A stretch of DNA of 64,000 nt from VXPQ01 sp965117025 (GCA_965117025.1 OZ220746.1:1984001-2048000); one strand, 5' to 3'. Positions 37,002-48,937 are shown, counted from the first letter of the stretch. Numbers and translations are program-made. Notes: a model not told the origin generated them from the letters alone.

Positions 37002-37283
37002 TTACGGTATGAATCGCAGGGCGGCGAACAGTAGGCCGGAGGCTGCGAAAACCGTTCCGACTACCCAGCGCACAAGACGGGTTTCGAGGGTGCTCATTTC
37101 AGTGCGGATAGCGCCTGTTTCAGTGCGGATTTCAGCGCGGAGGGCGCCTATCTCAGCGCGCACGAAATCTTTCGTGGCGACATCTTCTTGCCGGGTTCCG
37201 ATAGCTTTCGCAATCGCTTCGGCGTGGGACCTTTCGATGCCTGCTTTGGAAAGATCGCTGGCGATGGAAAGGGTGTTGATCAT
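37002..37283 (-). CDS. DUF1640-like small coiled-coil membrane protein
   Basis: 93 residues. An N-terminal helical region (SIASDLSKAGIERSHAEAIAKAI) is followed by heptad-like repeats of A/T-EIR (RAEIGALRAEIRTETGAIRTEM) and one C-terminal TM segment (VRWVVGTVFAASGLLFAAL). This layout matches bacterial DUF1640/CCDC90-like proteins. The repeated coding sequence gives near-identical codons in the coiled coil. It precedes the response regulator by ~50 bases on the same strand. Function unknown. Confidence 0.75.
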   Translation of the reverse strand: MINTLSIASDLSKAGIERSHAEAIAKAIGTRQEDVATKDFVRAEIGALRAEIRTETGAIRTEMSTLETRLVRWVVGTVFAASGLLFAALRFIP

Positions 37284-37332
37284 GGCGTTGTCGGGTAGTT
37301 AAAAGTTAGTATGCCGTTTTCGGCGTTCTGTT

Positions 37333-38055
37333 TCACGTTTGCCCCGCATGGCGCGGGCGCTGCACGAACCGGTATCCGACGCCGTACACGGTCTTGATCC
37401 ATGTCGGGTCTTCGGGGTCGGGTTCGATTTTCCTGCGCAGCGCCGAGACATGCCGGTCGATGGTGCGCGTCGACACGTCGAACGGAATCCCCCATACGTT
37501 GCGCAGAATCTGTCTCCGGCTGACAGCCCGGCCCCGATGTTCGATAAAGTACCGGAGTATATCGAATTCTTTGGCGGTGAGTCGAACGTCCGCGCCGTTG
37601 CGATGGGCCGTGTGACTGCTGAAATTCACATGCAGGCTCCCGAAGTCGCAGGTATCCAAAGGGCGTTCGGCCGGTCGGCTGCTGCGTCGAAGCATCGCCT
37701 TTACCCGGGCCGCGAGTTCCTCTATATGAAACGGTTTCGTCACGTAGTCGTCTGCGCCGATATCGAACGCCCGCAACTTGTCGTTGGCGTTTGATCGAAA
37801 GGTCAGCATGATGATCGGGGTAGTGACGCCGGCGAGCCGAGCCTGGCGCAATACATCGAACCCGTTTCTTCGCGGCATCGCGGTTTCGAGCAGTACGATG
37901 TCGTATGAGGGGGCCCCGGTCAGGAGATCAAGTCCCCGCTCTCCGTCCCGGACTCCGGTTACGGCATATCCCTGCCGTTCAAAGATGCTGCACAGGTTCG
38001 CAGACATTTTTACGTCGCCGTCGACGATCAACATGCGCGCAGAGGCGTTATTCAT
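37333..38055 (-). CDS. OmpR/PhoB-type response regulator with atypical receiver
   Basis: 240 residues: receiver (1-120) plus winged-helix DNA-binding domain (~140-235: GADVRLTAKEFDILRYFIEHRGRAVSR). The phospho-acceptor aspartate is replaced by glutamate (E57 in DIVLLETAMP), and the acidic pair reads D12-G13 instead of D-D/E-D. The conserved T (IIMLT) and K (VTKPF) remain. D-to-E often mimics phosphorylation, so it may be constitutively active or respond to other signals. No histidine kinase is adjacent. The gene is an orphan regulator; targets are unknown. Confidence 0.92.
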   Translation of the reverse strand: MNNASARMLIVDGDVKMSANLCSIFERQGYAVTGVRDGERGLDLLTGAPSYDIVLLETAMPRRNGFDVLRQARLAGVTTPIIMLTFRSNANDKLRAFDIGADDYVTKPFHIEELAARVKAMLRRSSRPAERPLDTCDFGSLHVNFSSHTAHRNGADVRLTAKEFDILRYFIEHRGRAVSRRQILRNVWGIPFDVSTRTIDRHVSALRRKIEPDPEDPTWIKTVYGVGYRFVQRPRHAGQT

Positions 38056-38096
38056 AGGGGTGAACCTCCTGTTTCGATGACTTTTTGCGTGATTCC

Positions 38097-38291
38097 ATGA
38101 ATGAGTACAACGGGGTCATTCTCCTTGCACTGGTCGGGTTTGCGGCGCTGGCCGCGTTGTTGCTGGTGCCGGTATACCGGTTTCTGAAGCGCGAGGAAAA
38201 GGTTGCCGAAGCCTGGACGGAAGACCCCTATCGCCCGTCCGACGAATCGCCGGAAGACGAGTCGACGAATGGGGGAGGCGCCCCTGCGTAA
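38097..38291 (+). CDS. Small single-pass membrane protein
   Basis: 64 residues from ATG 38097 (an in-frame TTG at 38085 is possible). One TM helix (GVILLALVGFAALAALLLVPVY) is followed by a charged acidic tail ending PEDESTNGGGAPA. It starts 41 bases from the divergent response regulator and ends inside the convergent ComEA-like gene (64-base overlap). The composition looks like cytochrome-assembly or Cox-type small subunits but there is no specific motif. Function unknown. Confidence 0.55.
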   Translation: MNEYNGVILLALVGFAALAALLLVPVYRFLKREEKVAEAWTEDPYRPSDESPEDESTNGGGAPA

Positions 38292-38800
38292 ACGTGAGGT
38301 CGAAGGAGTTCGAGGGTTTTTGGCCCGATGCCCTTCACCTGTTGCAGATCGTTTACCGAGCGAAACGCTCCATAGGCATCGCGAAACGCAAGAATGCGTT
38401 CGGCGGTCTTCGGTCCGATACGGGGCAGTTTTTCGAGTTCCGATGCACCCGCCCGGTTTATGTCGATGCGCAGCGCTCCCGAAGCGGATGGCTCGCCGGG
38501 CGGCTCGCGGATCGAGGAGGTCGTCGCAGCGGGTATTTCCTGCTTGCCGGAATCCGCTTCGCTGGCGGAGGCGGAAAGCGCCGGCGCAGTCGTATCCGGC
38601 GTTGCGCCGCTTTGCTTCCCCGACCGCTCGAAAAAGATGCGGTCCAGCTCGTCGTACGCGTCCGGCGGCACCAATATGGCTTGTTGCTGGATTTGACGTA
38701 CAATAATGCCGATAATGAGCAATCCGGACAGGCACGAGAGCGCCATGGCTTCGTGTCTCGTCAGGCTTAGTCGTTGCTGCAAGCGGTGAAGCAGTCGCAT
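38228..38800 (-). CDS. ComEA-like helix-hairpin-helix DNA-binding protein
   Basis: 190 residues from ATG 38800, which has AGGA seven bases upstream. An N-terminal membrane segment (MALSCLSGLLIIGIIV, ~residue 18-33) anchors a linker and a C-terminal double helix-hairpin-helix domain: DINRAGASELEKLPRIGPKTAERIL and VNDLQQVKGIGPKTLELLRP. Members of this family bind DNA at the envelope, as in competence ComEA. No other competence gene is adjacent. Its 3' end overlaps a small convergent gene. A role in DNA uptake is inferred from the family. Confidence 0.88.
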   Translation of the reverse strand: MRLLHRLQQRLSLTRHEAMALSCLSGLLIIGIIVRQIQQQAILVPPDAYDELDRIFFERSGKQSGATPDTTAPALSASASEADSGKQEIPAATTSSIREPPGEPSASGALRIDINRAGASELEKLPRIGPKTAERILAFRDAYGAFRSVNDLQQVKGIGPKTLELLRPHVYAGAPPPFVDSSSGDSSDGR

Positions 38801-38868
38801 GTTTTTTCCTGAAACAGACACAAAAAAGCCGCGGATATAACTTCGGTCCCCGAAAATGATTGTTCGTG

Positions 38869-39624
38869 ATGATTATTCGTACTGAGGCCATCGTGCTCAG
38901 AAGCATCCAGTACGGCGAGACCAGCCGGATCGTCACACTCTTCACAAGGGAGAAGGGCAAGGTTGCCGTGATGGCCCGGGGCGCGCTGCGGCCCAAAAGC
39001 CGGTTCGGGTCGACCCTGCAACCCATGTCGTATGTGCAGGCCGTGCTGTACTGGAAGGATTCCCGGCATGTACAGACGCTTTCCGAAAGCAGCCACATCC
39101 GAACATTCGGGGACCTTCACAAGCATCTTGCGTCGCTTGCATACGGCCAGCGGGTGGTCGAACTCGTTCAGGCGCTGATGCAGGACGAAGACGAAAACCC
39201 GCTCGTGTTCCAACTTCTCCTCGATGTGCTGGACCGGCTGAATCGTCATGCAGGCCGGGCCCAGCACCTGTTCTATTTTTTCCAGTTGCGGCTGGCGAAC
39301 ATCCTTGGTTTTGCGCCGCACATCGACCGGGAAGCCGTCGAGCGCATCCCTGAATCCGGCGGGGTGCTCCTGCTGGAAACCGGGTCGGTGGAGCCGTCCG
39401 GGGCCCATCGGAACCGCGAAACCATGCGCTTTGCCGCGCGCCGGACGTTGCGGGCGTTCGCCATTGTCGCCCGCGCCGATCCCGATACGATCATGCAGAT
39501 GCGCCTGGACGAGCGCACGGCTGCGGAGCTGGGCCGGCTGATCGAGGATTTTCTCCGGTACCACGTCGAGGACACCCTGCCGACACGCGGTAGCCGCGTG
39601 GTGAAGCAACTCCTCAACCCCTAA
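38869..39624 (+). CDS. recO: DNA repair protein RecO
   Basis: 251 residues from ATG 38869. RecO mediates RecA loading with RecF/RecR during recombinational repair. The N-terminal OB fold is typical (IRTEAIVLRSIQYGETSRIVTLFTREKGK, then GALRPKSRFGSTLQP). The helical middle includes LFYFFQLRLANILGFAPHI. The zinc-finger cysteines seen in some RecO proteins are absent, as in many family members. It precedes lexA, so two DNA-repair genes lie side by side on one strand. Confidence 0.93.
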   Translation: MIIRTEAIVLRSIQYGETSRIVTLFTREKGKVAVMARGALRPKSRFGSTLQPMSYVQAVLYWKDSRHVQTLSESSHIRTFGDLHKHLASLAYGQRVVELVQALMQDEDENPLVFQLLLDVLDRLNRHAGRAQHLFYFFQLRLANILGFAPHIDREAVERIPESGGVLLLETGSVEPSGAHRNRETMRFAARRTLRAFAIVARADPDTIMQMRLDERTAAELGRLIEDFLRYHVEDTLPTRGSRVVKQLLNP

Positions 39625-39674
39625 TCAGCGTGTCCTTAAAGCCCCCGCGTTCGGAAGATTTTTTGATACTTCTC

Positions 39675-39703
39675 TTGACGTTGCAAGGAAACAGTCATAT
39701 ACT
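39675..39703 (+). promoter_or_regulatory. Consensus sigma-70 promoter of lexA
   Basis: TTGACG (39675-39680), 17 bases, then TATACT (39698-39703). This is the best classical promoter in the window. The -10 box sits inside CATATactgtacattATATG, an imperfect inverted repeat that could be a LexA operator. That operator is inferred; the clade's SOS box is not known to me. Confidence 0.8.
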
Positions 39704-39820
39704 GTACATTATATGTGCAAGGCGCCGGGTACGGTATCGGGTATCGCACCGGATAATCGCTCTGGTCGCGGCGTCTGTACAGTCCTCCTGGCGTCATAAA
39801 AACAGGCGCATTAAACCGTC

Positions 39821-40480
39821 ATGAGTCGTAAAAAACTGACATCGAAGCAGTACGAATTTCTTCGTTATATTTCGGAATACGTGCGCGCCCACCGGGTGTG
39901 GCCCACCTATCGCCAGATCGCTGCGCATTTCGGGTTCCGATCTCCCAACAGCGTCACCCAGAATCTGGATGCTCTCTGGAAAAAGGAATTTCTCACGCGG
40001 GGCAGCCGGGGGTACCGTCTCATCAACGAAGACGACTTCCTGACGAGCGCCGCGGGTATTCCTGTGCGCGGCATTATATCGGCGGGCCAACTGCAGGAAG
40101 CCGTCGATGCCGACCTGGGGACCATCACGCTGGAGACGCTCTTTCCTAATCTCGATCGCATTTTTGCGATCCGCGTATCGGGGCAATCGATGATCGGCGC
40201 CGACATTCATGACGGCGATTATGTGCTGCTGATAGACGACGATATTCCCGACGGCGGCATCGGCGCCATTCTCTACAATGGCGAGACGTCTTTGAAGCGG
40301 GTATACTACGATGGGGACGGGTTGCGTCTCGAACCGGCCAACGAGGAATACGAAGACATCCGCATCAAGCCGGATATTTTTGAGGAAGTCCGGGTGCTGG
40401 GACGATACGTAGGGCATGTGAACCATACCGGTATGCACCATGCCCATGCGTACGGCCCGCCTCGCAGTTATCCGGCATGA
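39821..40480 (+). CDS. lexA: LexA repressor (SOS response)
   Basis: 219 residues. The winged helix-turn-helix DNA-binding N-terminus (VWPTYRQIAAHFGFRSPNSV) is followed by the S24 self-cleavage domain: cleavage site A78-G79 in SAAGIPVRG, catalytic S123 in VSGQSMIGA, K159 in GETSLKRVY. It represses DNA-damage genes until RecA-stimulated self-cleavage. The start is ATG 39821, ~117 bases after the promoter. The stop overlaps the next start by 4 bases (ATGA), so the hydantoinase gene is translationally coupled to lexA. The C-terminal ~15 residues are histidine/proline-rich and longer than usual. Confidence 0.95.
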   Translation: MSRKKLTSKQYEFLRYISEYVRAHRVWPTYRQIAAHFGFRSPNSVTQNLDALWKKEFLTRGSRGYRLINEDDFLTSAAGIPVRGIISAGQLQEAVDADLGTITLETLFPNLDRIFAIRVSGQSMIGADIHDGDYVLLIDDDIPDGGIGAILYNGETSLKRVYYDGDGLRLEPANEEYEDIRIKPDIFEEVRVLGRYVGHVNHTGMHHAHAYGPPRSYPA

Positions 40481-42468
40481 CGGAACGCATCGGGATCGAC
40501 ACGGGCGGCACGTTCACGGATTTCGTGCACCTGAAGGAGGGGACGCCCGTCATTCGCAAGACGGCCACCACGCCGGATGACCAGAGCCGCGCCGTGGGGG
40601 AAGGCGTACGGTTGCTCGGGGCCGGCGAAGCTGCGGCGATTGCGCACGGCACCACCACGGCCACGAATGCGCTCCTCGAACATCGCGGCGCGCGCTGCGC
40701 CCTCGTGACGACCAGAGGTTTCCGCGATGTCCTGGCGATCGGGCGCCAGAACCGTCCCGCACTGTACGCGCTTTCCCAGCATCGCCCGCCCCCGCTCGTG
40801 CCGGAGGACCTCCGCTTTGAAGTCACGGAGCGGGTAGCCGCCGACGGCTCGATCCTGACGCCCCTTGACGAACACGAAGTGGCCGGGCTGGGGGAAACGC
40901 TGCAATCTCTTGACGTGGCCGGGGTGGCCATCGTGTTTCTCTTCTCGTTTCTGTATCCGGAACATGAACGCAAGGCGGCGGAGATCCTGAGGGAATACCT
41001 TCCGGATGCGCGGTTCTCCCTGAGTGCGGACATTCTGCCGGAATACCGGGAATACGAGCGGACGGCCGCCACGGTCGTGAATGTCTATGTGCAACCCATC
41101 GTGGCGCGGTATCTGGACCGGCTCGAACGCGCCGTGGCCCCGAGACGGGTGCGCATCATGCAATCGAACGGGGGCGTCATCGGGACGAAACAGGCGGCGC
41201 GCCGTTCCGCCCGCCTTGTGCTCAGCGGGCCGGCCGGCGGGGTCGTGGGCGCTTTCCGGCTTGCCGGAACCGCGCTCGACGAAAAGGCCCCGAAGATTCT
41301 CACCCTCGACATGGGGGGCACCAGTACGGACGTGGCGTTGTGCCCCGGCGAAATACCGCGCACCGCCGAAAGCGACATTGCGGGATTGCCGCTCCGCCTT
41401 CCTTCCGTCGATATCCATACGGTGGGGGCCGGCGGGGGGAGCATCGCCCATGCCGACACGGCGGGGGCGCTTCATGTCGGTCCCGAGAGCGCCGGGGCCG
41501 TACCGGGTCCGGCGTGCTACGGGCGGGGCGGCGATGCGCCTACCGTCACGGATGCGAATGTGATGCTGGGCCGCATCCTGCCCGACCGGTTTCTCGGGGG
41601 CGATTTCGTCCTCGACGCCGGCGCTGCGCAGGACGCCGTGGCAAAACTGGGCCGCCCGCTGGGTCTTTCTCTCCGGCAAACGGCGCTGGGCATCGTCCGG
41701 ATCGCCAATGCGTCGATGGAGCGCGCCTTGCGCCGCGTATCCGTGGAGCGCGGGTACGATCCGAAGGACTATACGCTGGTCCCGTTCGGGGGCGCCGGAC
41801 CGCTGCATGCCTGCGAACTGGCGGACGCGCTCTCGATCCGCCGCATTCTGCTGCCCCCGCAGCCCGGCGTACTGAGCGCGCTGGGTCTGTTGATGGCGGA
41901 CATCGTGTACGATACGTCCGTTTCGGCTCCCGACGACGAAACCGGCCTCGAAGCCCTCTATGCGCAGGAAACCGAACGGATTCTGAACGTCTTTGCCGGG
42001 GAGGATGGCGGGACGCCCGCCATCGAAACCCTTGCGGATATGCGGTACCGGGGCCAGAGTTACGAACTGACCGTCCCGATGGACCCTGCGAACCCCGAAC
42101 GCGCCCGGGAGCGTTTCCATGCACAACACGCCCGCCGGTACGGGTACGCCATGCGGGACGCCCTCGTGGAGATCGTGACGCTGCGCGTGCGGGGAACGGC
42201 AGCCGGGGCCGAAGTTGCTCTTCCGCAGGATGCGGACCGGGCCGATGCATCGGGGACCTCCGCAGCCGCGCAGGTCGGGGAAACCCCGGTTGTACTGGAT
42301 AGCGGCCAGGAAGTCATGGCGGCGCTGTACGACCGCGACCGGTTGCGCTTCGGGCATGCGTTCGACGGTCCGGCGGTGGTGGCCCAGTACGATGCGACCG
42401 TTTTCGTTGCTCCCTCGTGGCATGTCGAAGTGGATGCCTGGCGTAATCTGCATTTCTCCGGAAAGTGA
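40477..42468 (+). CDS. hyuA: Hydantoinase/oxoprolinase subunit A (HyuA)
   Basis: 663 residues. ATP-grasping ASKHA-type domain of the N-methylhydantoinase/5-oxoprolinase family: GIDTGGTFTDFV at the N-terminus, LTLDMGGTSTDVAL, and VGAGGGSIA and FGGAGPLHA motifs. Together with HyuB it hydrolyses a cyclic amide (hydantoin, 5-oxoproline or similar) with ATP. Its start overlaps lexA by 4 bases; its stop overlaps hyuB by one base. The exact substrate cannot be inferred. Confidence 0.93.
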   Translation: MTERIGIDTGGTFTDFVHLKEGTPVIRKTATTPDDQSRAVGEGVRLLGAGEAAAIAHGTTTATNALLEHRGARCALVTTRGFRDVLAIGRQNRPALYALSQHRPPPLVPEDLRFEVTERVAADGSILTPLDEHEVAGLGETLQSLDVAGVAIVFLFSFLYPEHERKAAEILREYLPDARFSLSADILPEYREYERTAATVVNVYVQPIVARYLDRLERAVAPRRVRIMQSNGGVIGTKQAARRSARLVLSGPAGGVVGAFRLAGTALDEKAPKILTLDMGGTSTDVALCPGEIPRTAESDIAGLPLRLPSVDIHTVGAGGGSIAHADTAGALHVGPESAGAVPGPACYGRGGDAPTVTDANVMLGRILPDRFLGGDFVLDAGAAQDAVAKLGRPLGLSLRQTALGIVRIANASMERALRRVSVERGYDPKDYTLVPFGGAGPLHACELADALSIRRILLPPQPGVLSALGLLMADIVYDTSVSAPDDETGLEALYAQETERILNVFAGEDGGTPAIETLADMRYRGQSYELTVPMDPANPERARERFHAQHARRYGYAMRDALVEIVTLRVRGTAAGAEVALPQDADRADASGTSAAAQVGETPVVLDSGQEVMAALYDRDRLRFGHAFDGPAVVAQYDATVFVAPSWHVEVDAWRNLHFSGK

Positions 42469-44072
42469 TGGACCCGATTCTCCTCGAACTCTACCGGCAT
42501 CGTTTCTCAGGGGTCGCTGAGGAAATGGGCGTTACGTTGCAGCGTACGTCCTATTCGCCCAATATCAAGGAGCGGCTGGACTTTTCGTGCGCCGTGTTCG
42601 ACCGCCATGGCGGGATGGTGGCCCAGGCGGCGCACATTCCTGTGCATCTCGGCGCCATGCCGCGCAGCCTCGAAGCCGCGCTGGACGCTATCGATGTGTG
42701 GCGTCCCGGCGATACGGTCATTCTGAACGATCCCTATGCAGGCGGCACGCATCTGCCGGACATCACCATGATCTCTCCGGTGTTCGTAGCCGACCGCCTT
42801 GTGTTCTTTGCCGCCAGCCGGGCTCATCACGCCGATGTGGGGGGCATGAGCCCCGGATCGCTTCCGCTCTCCCGCGAATTGTACCAGGAAGGCGTCATTA
42901 TCCCCCCCGTGAAATGGCGCAACGAGGGCAGGCTCGCCGCCGACCTGGAGAAGCTCGTATTGCGTAATGTCCGCACGCCGGAAGAGCGGCGCGGCGATCT
43001 GGCTGCGCAACAGGCGGCCCACTCGGTGGCCGAGACCCGGCTTGCGGCGCTGATCGACCGGCACGGCGCGACCGAGGTCGAAGCGTATGCGGCGCATTTG
43101 CCGGTCTGGAGCGAACGCCTGCTTCGCGAGCATATCCGGCCATGGCCGGACGGGGTCTTCCGGTTCGAGGATACGCTGGAACTTGCTCCCGGCGAAGCGC
43201 CGAACGGGGAAGAGGCGATCATCCGGGTAGCGGCCCATATCGAGGGGGACGGCGTGACGTTCGATTTTGAGGGGACCTCTCCCGCCGTGACCGGTTCGCT
43301 GAACGCGGTGCTTCCTATTACGGAGTCCGCCTGTTACTATGCGGTGCGCTGTCTGGCCGCCTCCGACATTCCCATGAATGCGGGGTGTTTTGCGCCGGTG
43401 CGGGTTACGGCTCCGCCGGGGTGCCTCGTGCATGCCGGTCCGCCCCATGCGGTGTCCGCCGGCAATGTCGAAACTTCGCAACGTATCGTGGACGCGGTCT
43501 TCGGCGCGCTGGCGCAGGCTATGCCGGCCCGTGTGTCCGCAGCCGGGCAGGGCACGATGAACAACCTGACCATCGGGGGGTCCCGCGCAGACGGGTCGCC
43601 CTATGCGTACTACGAAACCATCGGGGGAGGCATGGGCGCCTCTGCCGGGGCGGATGGTCTGAGCGGCGTACACGTACACATGAGCAACACGCTGAACACG
43701 CCGGTCGAAGCGCTGGAGATGACGTTCCCGTTTCGCATCGAGACCTATGCGCTGCGCCGGGAGAGCGGTGGAGCGGGCGAGCGACGGGGCGGGGATGGTC
43801 TGGTTCGCGCCTACCGGTTGCTCCGGCCCGCCACCGTTACGGTAATCAGTGAACGGCGGGAGGCGCCTCCATGGGGGCTACAGGGTGGAGCGCCCGGCGC
43901 CTGCGGACGGAATACGCTCATACGGCCCGGCGGCGAAGAGGAAACGCTGCCCGCGAAGTTCAGCCGGCAGCTCGAAGCCGGCGATGTGCTGCGGATCGAA
44001 ACGCCGGGCGGCGGCGGCTGGGGCCTGCAACCGGAACCGCTGTCCCGCGTGGACATCCAATGTATTGTATGA
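42468..44072 (+). CDS. hyuB: Hydantoinase/oxoprolinase subunit B (HyuB)
   Basis: 534 residues from ATG 42468, overlapping the hyuA stop (TGATG). Family motifs include DPILLELYRHRFSGVAEEMG at the N-terminus, LNDPYAGGTHLPDITMISPV, SRAHHADVGG (metal-binding histidines) and ETIGGGMGASAGADGLSGVH. It completes the two-subunit ATP-dependent amidohydrolase. Confidence 0.93.
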   Translation: MDPILLELYRHRFSGVAEEMGVTLQRTSYSPNIKERLDFSCAVFDRHGGMVAQAAHIPVHLGAMPRSLEAALDAIDVWRPGDTVILNDPYAGGTHLPDITMISPVFVADRLVFFAASRAHHADVGGMSPGSLPLSRELYQEGVIIPPVKWRNEGRLAADLEKLVLRNVRTPEERRGDLAAQQAAHSVAETRLAALIDRHGATEVEAYAAHLPVWSERLLREHIRPWPDGVFRFEDTLELAPGEAPNGEEAIIRVAAHIEGDGVTFDFEGTSPAVTGSLNAVLPITESACYYAVRCLAASDIPMNAGCFAPVRVTAPPGCLVHAGPPHAVSAGNVETSQRIVDAVFGALAQAMPARVSAAGQGTMNNLTIGGSRADGSPYAYYETIGGGMGASAGADGLSGVHVHMSNTLNTPVEALEMTFPFRIETYALRRESGGAGERRGGDGLVRAYRLLRPATVTVISERREAPPWGLQGGAPGACGRNTLIRPGGEEETLPAKFSRQLEAGDVLRIETPGGGGWGLQPEPLSRVDIQCIV

Positions 44073-44190
44073 TGCCCTGGCCGGTTTTTATGGGCGCTTC
44101 CCGGTTGCTACGACCGTTTCCGATCATCTCACTCACCCATTTACCCACTCACTCTCACGATGTCCTCTAACAGGACCGTATGAGACCCGA

Positions 44191-44745
44191 ATGAAGAGGC
44201 GTATCGCCATCGCTGTGCTTGCCGTCGTCGCACTGGTCCCTGAAACCCGGGCGCAGTCTCCGGATATTTTCGTCGAGGACACGACACAGGTGCAAATAGC
44301 TCAGTTGGTGCGGTATATGGAGGACCTCGAAGGTCTTGCGCAACTGAGAGATGAAAACAATGTCCGTATGGCGCAAGAGCATCAGCGGCTCGCCCGGCTC
44401 GCCGCCGAAAACACGCGCAGATTTGTCGTGAACATTTCTTCGCAAACCGACAACATGGCCGATATGCAATACCGTTCGGAGGACCACATTAGGGCATGGA
44501 CCGACCGTATGCTGGAATTGCAGAGATTGGCCCGGGAGGGCACACGGAAAGTCAGGGGGTTGAAGCGAAGCGCCAGAAAAGCCGCAGGGGGGCTGTACGC
44601 TCCCCATGCATGGATGTCGGCTTCGCGGGCCTACGGCGAATGGCAGACCGAACTTGAGCACCTGGAAGAGGTCGCCACGGAAGCAGTGGAAACGGGGCGC
44701 GCCGCACTGGATGCGGAACGCGCCGCGCCGGATGTCAGGATATGA
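44191..44745 (+). CDS. Exported helical protein of unknown function
   Basis: 184 residues from ATG 44191. A signal peptide (MKRRIAIAVLAVVALVPETRAQ) is followed by a fully helical, coiled-coil-like body (VQIAQLVRYMEDLEGLAQL, ELQRLAREGTRKVRGLKRS) rich in A, E and R. No domain is recognised. It begins 118 bases after hyuB and ends ~95 bases before the convergent aconitase. It may belong to the hyu transcript, but the gap argues against close coupling. Confidence 0.7.
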   Translation: MKRRIAIAVLAVVALVPETRAQSPDIFVEDTTQVQIAQLVRYMEDLEGLAQLRDENNVRMAQEHQRLARLAAENTRRFVVNISSQTDNMADMQYRSEDHIRAWTDRMLELQRLAREGTRKVRGLKRSARKAAGGLYAPHAWMSASRAYGEWQTELEHLEEVATEAVETGRAALDAERAAPDVRI

Positions 44746-44838
44746 AGAGGGAAGGGGGTATCCCCAGACATTTCCGGAATGTTCTGCAGAGGCGGCCCCG
44801 ATAGCTCCGCGGGCGCCCTGCCCCGATCAAATCACCCC

Positions 44839-47559
<2,721 letters not shown>

Positions 47560-47699
47560 GATTCCGTTTCAGGTGGTATCGGAGCGGCGGGTGAGGCGAT
47601 CCGGGGGTGTTCCGGACGCTCATGCCGCAAATTATTATGCAATAAATAATTACTCTCCGAAGGGCCGAATTGTTCGGGGGAGAAGATGGATCAAGACGG

Positions 47700-48851
47700 T
47701 CAAAGTCCTTCGGCGCAGGCAAGGGACAGCCCTGTCGCTTCTACCCGTTTGTGCAGGGGGAAGCGGGTATCTCCCGGGAAGATGACGAAGAGGCGGTCGA
47801 GCTTGAGATCGTCCAGGGCCGAATGCATGGAGCGCGTCATGGCGGGCGCGCTGGTACGCTTGAATTCAAAGCCGATTCTCTGTCCGTTTTTCATTATCAG
47901 AAGGTCCAGTTCCGCTCCCTGATGGGTTGCCCAGTAGTAACACTGGTCCCAGGCGACACCCAGTATGCGGGCGATCTCCTGCATTGCGAATCCTTCCCAG
48001 GATGCGCCGGACTTGGGATGCCCCATGAGCGTTTCTCTGTCGTCGATTCCAAGCAAGGCATGGAGCAGCCCGGTATCGCCGATATATATTTTGGGCGCCT
48101 TGACCTGTCTCTTTTTCAGATTTTCGTACCACGGCGGCAATTTGCGCACGATCAGCGCATCGACGAGCATGTCGAGCCAGGCGCTGATTGTGGGGCTGGT
48201 CGCGCCGAGGGCGCGTCCGGGTTCGGCGTTGTTCCAGCGGTTGCCGTGATAGTGCGCCAGCATAGTCCAGAAGCGGCGCATGGTTTCGGCGGGAACCGAA
48301 AATCCGAGTTGCGGCAGGTCGCGTTCGAGAAAGGTGCGGACGAATGCGGTGCGCCAGACAAAGCTCTGCGTGTCGTCTGCAGCAAGAAACGAGTCGGGAA
48401 ACCCTCCACGTAACCAGAGTCTTTCCGCCATATTTTCGCCGACCTCGTCCATGCGAAACGGCGGCAGTTCATAGTACGCGATGCGTCCGGCAAGCGTCTC
48501 CGAGGATTGGCGCAACAGGTCCGGGCTTGCGCTGCCGAGCACGAGAAAGCGGGCGGCGTTGCCGGGACGGTCTACGAGTACCCGCAGCAGGGGAAAGAGT
48601 CCGGGTCGGCGTTGTACTTCGTCGATGACGACCAGCCCGCGCAAGGATTCGAGCGCGAGCTTCGGGTCGGCGAGCGCCGCTTCGTGCGTTGGGTCTTCCA
48701 GATCGAAAAAATGGACCGGAGACTTCCGGTCGCTGACAAGGCGCCGGGCGAGCGTGGTTTTGCCGACCTGTCTGGCGCCAACGATGCCGACGACAGGAAA
48801 CTGCTGCAGGAGGCCGCGAAGGGCTGTTTCGTGTTCGTTGCGTGGTATCAT
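47700..48851 (-). CDS. AAA ATPase with DUF4143 domain
   Basis: 383 residues from ATG 48851 (an in-frame ATG at 48866 is possible). The N-terminal ATPase has Walker A GARQVGKTTLARRL and a short Walker B LVVIDEVQRRP. The C-terminal DUF4143 domain ends in a nuclease-like strand pair (GAELDLLIMKNGQRIGFEFK) seen in this family. These proteins are abundant in free-living bacteria and are often mobile; their role is unsettled. Two 28-29 bp palindromes lie in its upstream region (48938-49038). Confidence 0.9.
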   Translation of the reverse strand: MIPRNEHETALRGLLQQFPVVGIVGARQVGKTTLARRLVSDRKSPVHFFDLEDPTHEAALADPKLALESLRGLVVIDEVQRRPGLFPLLRVLVDRPGNAARFLVLGSASPDLLRQSSETLAGRIAYYELPPFRMDEVGENMAERLWLRGGFPDSFLAADDTQSFVWRTAFVRTFLERDLPQLGFSVPAETMRRFWTMLAHYHGNRWNNAEPGRALGATSPTISAWLDMLVDALIVRKLPPWYENLKKRQVKAPKIYIGDTGLLHALLGIDDRETLMGHPKSGASWEGFAMQEIARILGVAWDQCYYWATHQGAELDLLIMKNGQRIGFEFKRTSAPAMTRSMHSALDDLKLDRLFVIFPGDTRFPLHKRVEATGLSLACAEGL

Positions 48852-48937
48852 GCCCTGAATATACATGAAAATTTAAAATGACACTATGGATTTTCATGGT
48901 GGAAGTGCATTTCGGGATGGAAATACGTATCCCCTGC

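Noticed and set aside
40468..42453. Minus-strand frame of 661 codons opposite hyuA
   Set aside because: Shadow of hyuA, which has strong family motifs.
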